Below, in pieces: positions 1 through 8,136 of a stretch of DNA of 13,762 nt. The position numbers and the translations under genes were made by a program. Origin of the DNA: Elusimicrobiota bacterium (GTDB taxonomy: Bacteria > Ratteibacteria > UBA8468 > B48-G9 > JAFGKM01); contig JAAYXZ010000103.1 in the NCBI GenBank assembly GCA_012515635.1, positions 1-13,762 of the forward strand. Direction: 5' to 3'. Numbering within the stretch: the stretch's first letter is position 1; every line of letters starts with the position of its first letter. Below the pieces are notes generated by a model that made no database searches, was not told the origin of the DNA, and saw only the letters and a program-made list of their open reading frames with translations.

Positions 1-689
1 ATGAATTTAGGGATAAAAAAGTTAATATCTCCTTTCCTTCCGTACGAATAGATACCTTCTCTTTTGAACTTGCGACAAAGATAAAGGAGATAAAAAAAAC
101 AGGGCTTACATTTGCTCCTGAGACAGGTGAATCTCTTAGAATTAAGATAGGAAAGAATATAAAGGATAGTGAACTTATATCTCTTCTCCAAAAGGCGAGG
201 GACGGTGGATGGAAGCAGACAAAACTTTATTTTATGGTAGGATTGCCTAACGAAGAAGATAGCGATATTCTTGAGATAGCAAAACTTATAAATGATATTT
301 CTCGTATTATAGGAGTTAAAGCGTCCTTTAATACATTTATTCCTAAACCCCATACTGTGTTTGAAAGAGAGCGGTTTATTAGTGAGGATGAATATTTTTA
401 TAAAAAATCTTTGATTGTCAAAAATGTTAGAAGAAGCAACCGCATAAAACTTAAATTCCACTCCTATTACATGAGTTGTGTTGAAACATTTCTGGGCAGA
501 GGGGATACAGCGCTCTCCTCTGTTATTCAAAAAGTATGGGAGAAGGGCGGAAAGATGGAAAATTGGGATGAACACTTCAACTTTTCGTTATGGACCGAGA
601 GTTTTAAAGAAAGCGGTCTGGACATATCTTCATATCTTTCTGAAATCCCTTTGGAAGATAAACTTATCTGGCACAATATTATTGTATAA
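1..689 (+). CDS. B12-binding/radical SAM protein, C-terminal part (5' end outside window)
   Basis: This is the 3' end of a gene that is open from base 3 to the TAA at 687-689; the B12-binding domain and the CxxxCxxC cluster must lie upstream of the window. The visible part reads like the second half of a radical SAM barrel: FPSVRIDTFS, then KTGLTFAPETGESLR, then LYFMVGLPNEED and FIPKPHTVFE. The tail KLKFHSYYMS...GRGDTALSSVIQKVWEKGG...WDEHFNFSLW is typical of the uncharacterised family in which a B12-binding domain and radical SAM domain are often fused or adjacent to a DUF2344 protein, commonly near ribosomal L21/L27 genes. The substrate is unknown. As I remember the family, members continue past the W-D-H-I region with a Cys-containing tail; this one stops at LIWHNIIV, so it looks shortened. 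Its last 11 bases overlap the convergent lysC. The family call is fairly sure; the function is not. Confidence 0.8.
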   Translation, partial: EFRDKKVNISFPSVRIDTFSFELATKIKEIKKTGLTFAPETGESLRIKIGKNIKDSELISLLQKARDGGWKQTKLYFMVGLPNEEDSDILEIAKLINDISRIIGVKASFNTFIPKPHTVFERERFISEDEYFYKKSLIVKNVRRSNRIKLKFHSYYMSCVETFLGRGDTALSSVIQKVWEKGGKMENWDEHFNFSLWTESFKESGLDISSYLSEIPLEDKLIWHNIIV

Positions 690-1881
690 ACTCTTTATGA
701 AGAGATTTGAGCGCTTTTGTTCCGTCGGATTTACTCACCACACAAGAGATTTTTATCTCTGAAGTGCTTATCATTTTAATATTGATATTTTCTTTAGCAA
801 GGGTTTCAAACATTCTTCCCGCAACTCCAGGATGATTCATCATTCCTATCCCTATGATAGATACTTTTGCTATTTCGGTATCGTGTATTACCTCTGCTGC
901 GTTCAGTTCTTTAGTAATCGCTTTTGCTATTTTCATGGTTTTTTCAACTTCAACAATGTTTACCGTAAAGGAGATATCTGTAAAATTCTCTTTACTGATG
1001 TTCTGAACAATAACATCCACATTGATGTTTTCTTTTCCAAGAGCGCTAAAAATTTTTGCGGCGATACCGGGAGTGTCAGGCACTTTTAATATCGTTATTT
1101 TTGCTTGTTTTTCATCAAGAGACACAGAAGATACATCCGCTCCTTCTTTTAATGATATTTCTTTTACCATAGTTCCTCCTTCTTTACCAAATGTTGATTT
1201 TACCGCAAAAGGCACATCATATCTTTTAGCGAACTCAACAGCCCTTGATTGCATAACTTTTGCTCCTGTGGATGCCATTTCAAGCAGTTCATTATATGAG
1301 ATTTCCGGAATAAGTTTCGCTTCAGGGACTATTTTAGGGTCTGCTGTGAATATCCCTTCAACATCAGTGTATGTTTCGCATAAATCTGCTTTTACCGCTG
1401 ATGCAATGGCTATTGCAGTAAGGTCTGAACCGCCTCGTCCCAATGTGGTGATGGTGTTTTCACTGCTTATTCCCTGAAATCCCGCAATTATAACGATATT
1501 ACCGTTATTTAGTTCCTTAATTACCCGTGACGGTTCAATCTGTTGGATGCATGCCTTTGTATGAAAATTGTCTGTTTGTATTCCCGCAAAATATCCTGTC
1601 ATGCCCTCTGCGGACTCTCCCAGATTTTCCACAGCCATACATAGAAGAGCGACAGAGACAAGTTCTCCTGTAGATAGAAGCAAGTCCATCTCTCTATCAG
1701 GTGGTGAAGAGTGAATTTCTTTGGCAAGATTTATAAGACTATCAGTGGTTTTGCCCATAGCAGACACAATGACAATAAGTTGGTTGCCTGCCTGTTTCCG
1801 CGCAACAATTTTTTCCGCAACAAACCGTATTTTTTCTGTGGTAGCAAGTGAACTACCTCCATATTTTTGGACGATAAGCAT
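679..1881 (-). CDS. lysC: Aspartate kinase (aspartokinase)
   Basis: The enzyme phosphorylates L-aspartate with ATP, the first step toward lysine (and diaminopimelate for peptidoglycan), threonine and methionine, in the cytoplasm. The 400-residue length is normal for a monofunctional enzyme. The kinase domain has KYGGSS at 6-11, STGE at 70-73, GRGGSD at 148-153 and YTDVEGIFTADP at 171-182. Two ACT domains follow at roughly 261-335 and 340-400 (SIIGIGMMNHPGVAGRMF), so feedback control by lysine and/or threonine is expected from the family. The ATG at 1881 is supported by a GGAGGT ribosome site (complement of 1890-1895) 8 bases upstream. The gene lies 57 bases after the large fusion gene and probably has its own promoter in that gap. 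It ends inside the convergent radical SAM gene, with an 11-base overlap. Confidence 0.96.
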   Translation of the reverse strand: MLIVQKYGGSSLATTEKIRFVAEKIVARKQAGNQLIVIVSAMGKTTDSLINLAKEIHSSPPDREMDLLLSTGELVSVALLCMAVENLGESAEGMTGYFAGIQTDNFHTKACIQQIEPSRVIKELNNGNIVIIAGFQGISSENTITTLGRGGSDLTAIAIASAVKADLCETYTDVEGIFTADPKIVPEAKLIPEISYNELLEMASTGAKVMQSRAVEFAKRYDVPFAVKSTFGKEGGTMVKEISLKEGADVSSVSLDEKQAKITILKVPDTPGIAAKIFSALGKENINVDVIVQNISKENFTDISFTVNIVEVEKTMKIAKAITKELNAAEVIHDTEIAKVSIIGIGMMNHPGVAGRMFETLAKENINIKMISTSEIKISCVVSKSDGTKALKSLHKEFIQ

Positions 1882-1908
1882 CTTCTTTTACCTCCATTTG
1901 GAACAATT

Positions 1909-1937
1909 ATTATACTATAAGACGGGAATATCGTAAA
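1909..1937 (-). promoter_or_regulatory. Predicted sigma-70-type promoter for lysC
   Basis: On the minus strand, TTTACG (complement of 1932-1937, four of six matches to TTGACA) is followed after 17 bases by a perfect TATAAT (complement of 1909-1914). Transcription would start near 1902, giving a leader of about 20 bases that contains the lysC ribosome site. The -35 box directly abuts the stop codon of the upstream fusion gene. This would let lysC be expressed apart from the envelope genes before it. It rests on motif match alone in AT-rich DNA. Confidence 0.42.
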
Positions 1938-4900
1938 TTATTTGGTTCGTTTAAAATTTGTAAGCCCCATAAATAAAGTAATCAAGGATAGGGTAAGCAG
2001 TCCTTTGTTGATATCTAAAAGTATATTATTCATCTCTCTTACAGAGAGCCAGAGTTCAAAGAAATAAATAGATTTTAAAAACAGCAAAGCGCTGAAAACC
2101 AACCAAATAGCCATAACTATGCGCCTTTTGTCTCTTATTAGATTCAAGGTCAGATAGATTAGAATTATCCAAAAAATCCATAAGAATCGCTGTGTTTTAT
2201 CAAGGGATGTGATATAAGAGAATGTTGTTTGTAAAGGGGCAAGGACTATGTTGTTAGGCGGATAATTATACTGATAGGTTATTGCCCGAAATCTGTTTAT
2301 CTCCTTATTTTTAAGTGCTGTTATTACCGCATCTTTTCTTTCTTTTAGAGTTAACTCTTCCCAGTTCTCTGTTTCAAAAAAAGTCCAGTCAGTGCAAAGG
2401 TTGTTCCATCCGTGCCAATTGGTTCCGCTTACCATTACCAGATTATTTTCTTGGCAAAGGTTGATAATCTCCCTTTGCTTCTCCAAAGTAAGGGGGACTG
2501 AAGAGATTCCTGTTATTTCAAAACCGTCAACGCCTGCATCAACGAGTTCTTTGAGTGTTATTTGTGTTTTTTTGACTGCCCATATATGGGGAATTATTAC
2601 TGCGCCGCCTGAATTATGGATGTTATCTATCAGTTCTTTCGGAGTATTAAAATTCTTCGGGTTGATATTTTTTTCAATTCCTAACAGGTTAAAATAAACT
2701 CCCTTAAATTTTATCTCCTGCGAGGGTATAGCAGAAAGAGGCAATCTGTGTTTTCTTATAATGTTTTCCTGCAATATTGTTGCTGCGCCTGCGTTATTAT
2801 GCTCTGTTATCGCCCAGCACTTAAATCCATAATTATAGTGCCATTTCATATTGTAAGCAGGGGTGACAAGTCCATCGTGGGAGTATATTGTATGTGAGTG
2901 CAGGTCTAATAAAACCGCTGCATTGTTCTTTGGAACAAGTTTATACCTCTGGATGGGGGTAAATATACCATATACTGCAAATAACAACAGGGAAATAAAT
3001 ATGGCTGCAAATCCCCGTATAAGTTTTTTTATTTTTCCTTGTTTTTTTAATCGTTTTATTGCATATAACGCCCATATTATAGAGAGCCATATAAACCAGG
3101 AGAGAAGTTCTCCTTTTGGATAGGCCATATTTATAAGGTGTAAGGGCAACTCGGTAAAAGGGGCGAATATTTTAATGGATAAGGGTTTTATAATCTCTAT
3201 GTTGTTTGCAATCTCCTGTGTATCTGTGTAAACGGGGTGTTTGTAATGGGGGATAAATAATAAAAATATATATGACAATACTGCCAGAAACACTGCCTTT
3301 TTAAGGGTCTGTTTGTTTTTAATATAAAAGTTTATAATGCTACTTCTGCGCTCAAGCAGAACTTTTACTATCAAAAAGGAGATGATTGCTATAATAGACC
3401 CAGCAATGATATCAATAGGAAAATGCGCGCCTACAAAACATCTTGATATGCCCGAAAGTATTCCTATTAAGCAGAACAGGATACACCATTTTGGCATTAA
3501 CCATGAAAGGAATAAAACCCCTGTAAAGATAGTTTGACTGTGTCCTGAAGGGAAAGACCTGCTTTTTAGCGGTGGTCCCAGTATATTGATATTGTCCTTG
3601 CCAAAATATGTAAAAGGTCGGGGGATATTAAGATTCTCTTTTAATATAACGACTATAATGCCTCCGATGATTAAAGATAATAAAAAGACAGCGATATATC
3701 TCCAGTAAGGTCTTTTTCTTTTTAGAAGAACTATCAATAAAACAAGGGGTATTAGGACAAACCCTGAACCAAGCCAAGTTAAAGACAAGAAAAATGTATC
3801 AATGATTTTATTTTTATGGGCATGCTTGTTGATAAGAAAAAAATATCTATTATTCCAGTCCCTGACTTCACTCTTGAGATTTTTTGGTGTAAATTGCAGG
3901 GATTGAAGAAAGGCGGGGTCTGTTTTTTCTGTGTTGAAACCGTAACATTTATAGATATAAAAGTTTTTTACATAATTTTCTCGGTGATAGACAGGTATTG
4001 CTTGCGCTTCTTCAATCTCTCTGAATTGATAGAGCAAAGCAGGGTCTTTTTTGAAGGTATCATCACAGAAAAAAAGTCCGTTTCTTTCGGAGAGAGATTT
4101 CTTTAGGTTTTTAGGAAACTGCCAGAAATCGTATTGGTCTGTCTGTTTGCTCAGGCAATATACAGGAATCTCCGGTTCAAGATAATACGCAAGTTGGCTT
4201 GCTATGTAAAATTTATGTGTAAAGACAAAAAAATCATCTTTATTTTCTTCTATTTTAATTTCTTTCATTCTCTCGGCGAGTTGTTTCCATCCGATAATAT
4301 CCTGAGTTATATCAATATCGGACGGAAGCGGGAAAGGCCGAAATATTATTTGGGCAGGTATAATTATGGTTAGCAGTCCGCCTGTTATCAAAGAGACCAG
4401 AAATAGATATTTTATATATTTTTTTGCATGACTATGGAGTGTGTTATAAGCAAAATTTCCTGCAACTGGTAGAAGTGTAAGAAAGCCCACAGCAGGCCAA
4501 TGAGGCAAGACCTCGTTTGAGAGCCCTGAATATAAAAACAGAAGAATAACAGGCAGTGAGAACGAAGCAAAAAGCAGCGATTTATCTTCTTTTTTAATTG
4601 CCCGTTGAACGGTTTTTACGAGAAGATATACAAGAAAGAAAAATATAAGAGAGAAGACGCCTGCCTGCGCACCAATATTTTTAAAGAATATTTCAGGGTT
4701 AAAAAACTTTTTATCTCCTAATCCGTGAGTGAATTGAAAAATAAATGATGCCCAATAATTTTCGTGGTTCCATATAAGCACAGGCAGAAACAACGCTATG
4801 CTTATGAGAAACGCAATGTAGGGCTCTTTCTCTTTTAGCCGCTTTCTCATAGAAGGTGTAAACAGTATGAAAAGAATAAGGGAGGGATAGGCAACAAAAG

Positions 4901-5402
4901 CGGTGTATTTAGTTAACAGCATAAGACCTGTAATGATTCCTGCAGAATACCATAGGCTCTTTTTACCTGTAAGGTATATCTGCCATACGATAAATAAAAG
5001 AATAAGCCATAAAAAACAAAGAATAGTGTCCGGAACGACGGTTATTCCGCCGACGGCGGAGAACAGGGGAATACAGTTAAAAATGATTACAGCCCAAAAC
5101 CCTGTTTTTGCGTCATATAGTTTTTTGCCTATGAAGAAGAGCATGAAAGCGGTTCCTATGCCCGCGAGAATAGCAGGTGTTCTTACAGCGAGGATTGATT
5201 GTCCGATGATTATGATAAAGAATCTTATGATATAGCCGATAAGGGGAGGGTGGTCATAATAAGATAGGGCGGGGTGCAATGCGAACTGAACATAGTGCGC
5301 TTCATCTATCCCGAGTCCTATGGTGGAAGCAAGATATATCCTAATTATTGTTGTAAGCGCTATAAGAATAAATGTGTATCTACTGTATTTTTTTTCTTCC
5401 AT
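1938..5402 (-). CDS. Three-domain membrane protein: GT-C glycosyltransferase (ArnT/PMT-like) + PAP2 phosphatase + PHP phosphoesterase
   Basis: One uninterrupted 1154-residue frame carries three catalytic modules. Residues 1-512 (about 5402-3867) are an ArnT/PMT-like GT-C enzyme with many membrane segments, the loop motif DEAHY at 33-37, YYDHPP at 48-53, VPDT at 123-126, and a soluble domain at about 365-510; this family transfers sugar from a polyprenyl-phosphate donor outside the inner membrane. Residues 520-685 (about 3845-3348) are PAP2 with all three motifs intact: KENLNIPRP (588-596), PSGH (618-621) and SRCFVGAHFPID (653-664). After more membrane helices, residues 826-1058 (about 2927-2229) are a PHP domain with DLHSHTIYSHDG (833-844), TEH (866-868), E896, H939 and TNWHG (994-998); helices close the C-terminus. 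The start has AAGGA six bases upstream and overlaps the DPM1-like gene by 23 bases. Each domain is sure; the joint function is inferred. Confidence 0.9.
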   Translation of the reverse strand: MEEKKYSRYTFILIALTTIIRIYLASTIGLGIDEAHYVQFALHPALSYYDHPPLIGYIIRFFIIIIGQSILAVRTPAILAGIGTAFMLFFIGKKLYDAKTGFWAVIIFNCIPLFSAVGGITVVPDTILCFLWLILLFIVWQIYLTGKKSLWYSAGIITGLMLLTKYTAFVAYPSLILFILFTPSMRKRLKEKEPYIAFLISIALFLPVLIWNHENYWASFIFQFTHGLGDKKFFNPEIFFKNIGAQAGVFSLIFFFLVYLLVKTVQRAIKKEDKSLLFASFSLPVILLFLYSGLSNEVLPHWPAVGFLTLLPVAGNFAYNTLHSHAKKYIKYLFLVSLITGGLLTIIIPAQIIFRPFPLPSDIDITQDIIGWKQLAERMKEIKIEENKDDFFVFTHKFYIASQLAYYLEPEIPVYCLSKQTDQYDFWQFPKNLKKSLSERNGLFFCDDTFKKDPALLYQFREIEEAQAIPVYHRENYVKNFYIYKCYGFNTEKTDPAFLQSLQFTPKNLKSEVRDWNNRYFFLINKHAHKNKIIDTFFLSLTWLGSGFVLIPLVLLIVLLKRKRPYWRYIAVFLLSLIIGGIIVVILKENLNIPRPFTYFGKDNINILGPPLKSRSFPSGHSQTIFTGVLFLSWLMPKWCILFCLIGILSGISRCFVGAHFPIDIIAGSIIAIISFLIVKVLLERRSSIINFYIKNKQTLKKAVFLAVLSYIFLLFIPHYKHPVYTDTQEIANNIEIIKPLSIKIFAPFTELPLHLINMAYPKGELLSWFIWLSIIWALYAIKRLKKQGKIKKLIRGFAAIFISLLLFAVYGIFTPIQRYKLVPKNNAAVLLDLHSHTIYSHDGLVTPAYNMKWHYNYGFKCWAITEHNNAGAATILQENIIRKHRLPLSAIPSQEIKFKGVYFNLLGIEKNINPKNFNTPKELIDNIHNSGGAVIIPHIWAVKKTQITLKELVDAGVDGFEITGISSVPLTLEKQREIINLCQENNLVMVSGTNWHGWNNLCTDWTFFETENWEELTLKERKDAVITALKNKEINRFRAITYQYNYPPNNIVLAPLQTTFSYITSLDKTQRFLWIFWIILIYLTLNLIRDKRRIVMAIWLVFSALLFLKSIYFFELWLSVREMNNILLDINKGLLTLSLITLFMGLTNFKRTK

Positions 5403-6102
5403 AACCTATCCTTAACAATAACACATCAACAAGATATTTAAAAAGTGTTGTTGGCCGTAATTTTGAGGTTCCCGCTTTTCTTTCATAGAATATTATCGGG
5501 ATTTCGCAGAATTTAACATTGTGTTTTTTTAAGTAGAATAGCACTTCAGTTACTATAAAAGGAGTTTCTGCCGATAGGGTGTCAATGATTTTTTCCAATG
5601 GCGCTCTCTTAAAAAACCTGAAACCCGATGTCGGGTCTGAAAGTTTTATGCCTAACACCGTTTTGATATAAATATGGCTTAGTTTACTTATAATTTTTCT
5701 TACCACCCCCCTCTGAATATCTTCTCCTCCTTTGATATATCTTGAACCTATTACTACATCGCAATATTGGATTTTTTCTATCATCAACGGGATAAATGAA
5801 GGATGATGCGAGAAGTCAGCATCCATCTCTCCTATAACCTCTGCTCCTGTTTTTAGCGCCTCTTTGAAACCGAATATCCCTGCAAGTCCTCTGCCTCTTT
5901 TGCCTGTTCTTAGATGGATACTGACAGACGGATTATCCCTGAAAGTTTTACCTGCAATATCTGCGGTTCCGTCAGGGGAATTATCATCAACAACGATAAT
6001 TTTTATATCAAGAGGGATTTTTAATATCGCTTCTATTAAAGGAACGATGGTCTCTCTTTCATTATATGTGGGAATTACTATTGAGATGGGTTGCTTATTC
6101 AT
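5380..6102 (-). CDS. GT2 glycosyltransferase, polyprenyl-phosphate hexose (DPM1-like) synthase
   Basis: This 240-residue GT-A fold enzyme resembles dolichol-phosphate mannose synthase. The family transfers a hexose from a nucleotide sugar to a polyprenyl phosphate on the cytoplasmic face. Motifs are PTYNE (11-15), VVDDNSPDGT (37-46), the metal-binding MDADFSHHP (93-101) around D94/D96, GSRY (119-122), DPTSGFRFF (156-164) and ERKAGTSKL (207-215). There are no C-terminal membrane helices, unlike GtrB/ArnC-type members, so it is the short soluble or peripheral form. It overlaps GT9 upstream by 8 bases and the GT-C fusion downstream by 23 bases; no strong ribosome site is visible, so it is probably translated by coupling. 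Position suggests it makes the donor for the GT-C domain. Whether the sugar is mannose, glucose or another hexose cannot be read from the sequence. Confidence 0.9.
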   Translation of the reverse strand: MNKQPISIVIPTYNERETIVPLIEAILKIPLDIKIIVVDDNSPDGTADIAGKTFRDNPSVSIHLRTGKRGRGLAGIFGFKEALKTGAEVIGEMDADFSHHPSFIPLMIEKIQYCDVVIGSRYIKGGEDIQRGVVRKIISKLSHIYIKTVLGIKLSDPTSGFRFFKRAPLEKIIDTLSAETPFIVTEVLFYLKKHNVKFCEIPIIFYERKAGTSKLRPTTLFKYLVDVLLLRIGYGRKKIQ

Positions 6103-7204
6103 AGTGTTTTTCTATCGCTGAAAACACAGTTTCGGGTGTTATCATCTCCATACAGGAAGAGAACCTATCACATACTTTTTTATAACAACAGTAACAATCA
6201 AGGGGAGTGACAATCTTTTCAATTCTGCCATACCCCTCTATTTCATAAGGGGATGTGGGACCGAAAAGAGCTACAACTTTTTTATTCAGTCCTATTGCGG
6301 CGTGCATAGCAAGTGTATCAGCGCTTACGATTACATCGCAAAGATTGAGCAACGAAAAAAACTCAGGAATGGTGTTTTTATACCCCGTGCTTATAAGAAA
6401 AGGATTGTTTTTGTTTGCAAGAGATTCCATAGTTTCTTTCTCTTCTTCCCCTCCGAAAAGCAATACGCTATATTTTTTATTTGTCAGTAATTCAAGAAGA
6501 GAGACAAGGTTTTTTTTAGTCCATTTTTTCGCTTGCCATCTTGAACCGCCGCCTGTATGTATGCCTATGAGTTTTTTACCCGATAATTTATTGGTCTCTT
6601 TAAAACTCTCTGCTTTTTCCATGGCATTTTTTTCTAACGGGACAATAATGTTTTCATAAGTATCAAGTTCCGTAATATCAGCGATAATTTTTTGATAAGT
6701 TTTTCTGTTTAGCTTCTTCATCTCATCATTATGGCTCATTAAAAACCATTCTTCTGCCGCTTTATTTGAACAAAGTATCTCTCCGTTTTTATTGTATCTG
6801 AATCCATAAAATAATTTTGTATTGGATATACCTGCTGTAATTAAGCTGTCAAAGTTGAGGTCAAGGTTTATTAGCACATTAAAGTTAAAAAAAGATATTG
6901 CCTGCAGTATCTCCTTTTCGTCTGTCCAAATAGTATCAATTAAAGGGTTCCCTTTCAGAACCTCCATATTTTGTTTTGCTACCAGCCATATAATTCTATA
7001 ACCTGAAAATTTTTTCTTAAGCGGTTCAAGATTAGCGGTGGTCCTTAACACATCTCCTGCGGCTTCTTTTTTTATAATGAGAATGGAACCGTCTGTGTTG
7101 CTGAAATCTTTGCATTCAACGCATTTGCGTTTATCTGTTTTATGATAAACACAGGGCATATCCGGTTTGAAAAACTTGCAGTTCTGCTTCACTTGCGTTT
7201 TCAT
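6095..7204 (-). CDS. GT9 family glycosyltransferase (ADP-heptose:LPS heptosyltransferase-like)
   Basis: The GT-B core starts near residue 40 and carries GDVLRTTANLEPLK (50-63), IGIHTGGGSRWQAKKW (213-228) and the C-terminal donor-site region SADTLAMHAAIGL (294-306) with ALFGPTSPYE (312-321). These are GT9 hallmarks; the family adds heptose or related sugars to LPS inner core at the cytoplasmic face. Two features are not part of classic WaaC/WaaF: an N-terminal extension with four cysteines (C9, C18, C28, C31) and a C-terminal cluster C337, C339, C340, C345 and C351, which could bind metal. I recall similar Cys-bearing GT9 proteins in uncultured diderms. A GGAG lies 7 bases before the ATG, inside the end of fmt, two bases from its stop. 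The acceptor is unknown; LPS-like glycan is the most likely. Confidence 0.9.
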   Translation of the reverse strand: MKTQVKQNCKFFKPDMPCVYHKTDKRKCVECKDFSNTDGSILIIKKEAAGDVLRTTANLEPLKKKFSGYRIIWLVAKQNMEVLKGNPLIDTIWTDEKEILQAISFFNFNVLINLDLNFDSLITAGISNTKLFYGFRYNKNGEILCSNKAAEEWFLMSHNDEMKKLNRKTYQKIIADITELDTYENIIVPLEKNAMEKAESFKETNKLSGKKLIGIHTGGGSRWQAKKWTKKNLVSLLELLTNKKYSVLLFGGEEEKETMESLANKNNPFLISTGYKNTIPEFFSLLNLCDVIVSADTLAMHAAIGLNKKVVALFGPTSPYEIEGYGRIEKIVTPLDCYCCYKKVCDRFSSCMEMITPETVFSAIEKHYE

Positions 7205-7206
7205 AA

Positions 7207-8136
7207 TTAGCTCCGTTCGGAAAATATACTGCCTTTTTCAATAGGATGCCCGCGCAGAAATTCCGAGATAGACATTAATTTTTTGCCTTCCATTTGAATT
7301 TTATTGATTTTCAGTATCCCCTTGCCGCAGGCAACATATAAATATGATTTATCCAGATTGATTACCTCCCCCGGTGTTTGGTTACTGTCTTCCTGAGCAG
7401 GATAAGCGCCATATATTTTTATGTATTTGCCATTAAGAAATGTATAGGTGCCCGGCCATTCTTTCAGACCTCTGACAAGGTTGTATATTTCTATGGCGGA
7501 TTGACTCCATTTAATGAGTCCATCTTTTTTTTGTAACCGTCTTGCGTATGTGGGTGTGCCTTGTTGCGGTAAGGGCTGAATGCCTTTTTCCACATCTTTA
7601 ATGCTCTCTATAAGGAGAGAAGGGGCGAGTTTAGAGAGGCGTTGTTTTAGTGAACGTATATCGTCATCCTCATTAACAATAACTTTTTTTTGTTTTATTA
7701 TGTCTCCTGTATCTACCTTGTTTTTTATGGTGATAACCGTTATTCCTGTCTCTTGTTCTCCGTTTATCAGCGCCCATTCTATTGGGGCTGCCCCTCTGTA
7801 TTTTGGCAATAGCGAGGGATGAACATTAATTGCTTTAAGGGAAGGCAGATTTATAATTGCTTTAGAGAGTATTTTACCGTAAGAGATTAAAATAATAAGG
7901 TCAGGAGACAGGTTGTTAAGAGTTTCAATAAAATTTGCATCAGCGATATTCTCCGGCTGATGCACAGGTATGCGGTTCTCTAACGCCCATGTTTTAACAG
8001 GCGTGGCAGAAATTTTCATCCCTCTTCCGCTGGGTCTGTCAGGGGCAGTTACAACACATATAAGAGAGTGTTTTCTTTTCAATCTCTCCAGTGAAGGTAT
8101 CCCAAAGGTATCACTACCAAAATAGATTATTTTCAT
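7207..8136 (-). CDS. fmt: Methionyl-tRNA formyltransferase
   Basis: The enzyme transfers a formyl group from 10-formyl-THF to initiator Met-tRNA in the cytoplasm. At 309 residues it is full length. The formyltransferase domain opens with MKIIYFGSDTFG and APDRPSGRG (31-39), and has the signature INVHPSLLPKYRGAAPI (103-119) with catalytic N104 and H106, and D142 in VDTGDI. The C-terminal tRNA-binding domain starts around residue 205 and includes LKEWPGTYT. The start overlaps the ROK kinase stop as ATGA, implying translational coupling. Its usual partner def (peptide deformylase) is not next to it; here it sits between a sugar kinase and envelope glycosyltransferases. Confidence 0.97.
   Translation of the reverse strand: MKIIYFGSDTFGIPSLERLKRKHSLICVVTAPDRPSGRGMKISATPVKTWALENRIPVHQPENIADANFIETLNNLSPDLIILISYGKILSKAIINLPSLKAINVHPSLLPKYRGAAPIEWALINGEQETGITVITIKNKVDTGDIIKQKKVIVNEDDDIRSLKQRLSKLAPSLLIESIKDVEKGIQPLPQQGTPTYARRLQKKDGLIKWSQSAIEIYNLVRGLKEWPGTYTFLNGKYIKIYGAYPAQEDSNQTPGEVINLDKSYLYVACGKGILKINKIQMEGKKLMSISEFLRGHPIEKGSIFSERS

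Noticed and set aside
478..762. Overlapping plus-strand frame that could extend the shortened radical SAM protein
   Set aside because: Its codons past 690 are antisense to the lysC C-terminus and do not resemble the expected radical SAM tail, so I do not see it as a frameshifted continuation.
1022..1477. Plus-strand frame of 151 codons inside lysC, and many similar antisense frames inside the fusion gene, GT9, fmt, ROK kinase and tig
   Set aside because: They are antisense shadows of clear genes, with no family motifs and low-complexity composition.
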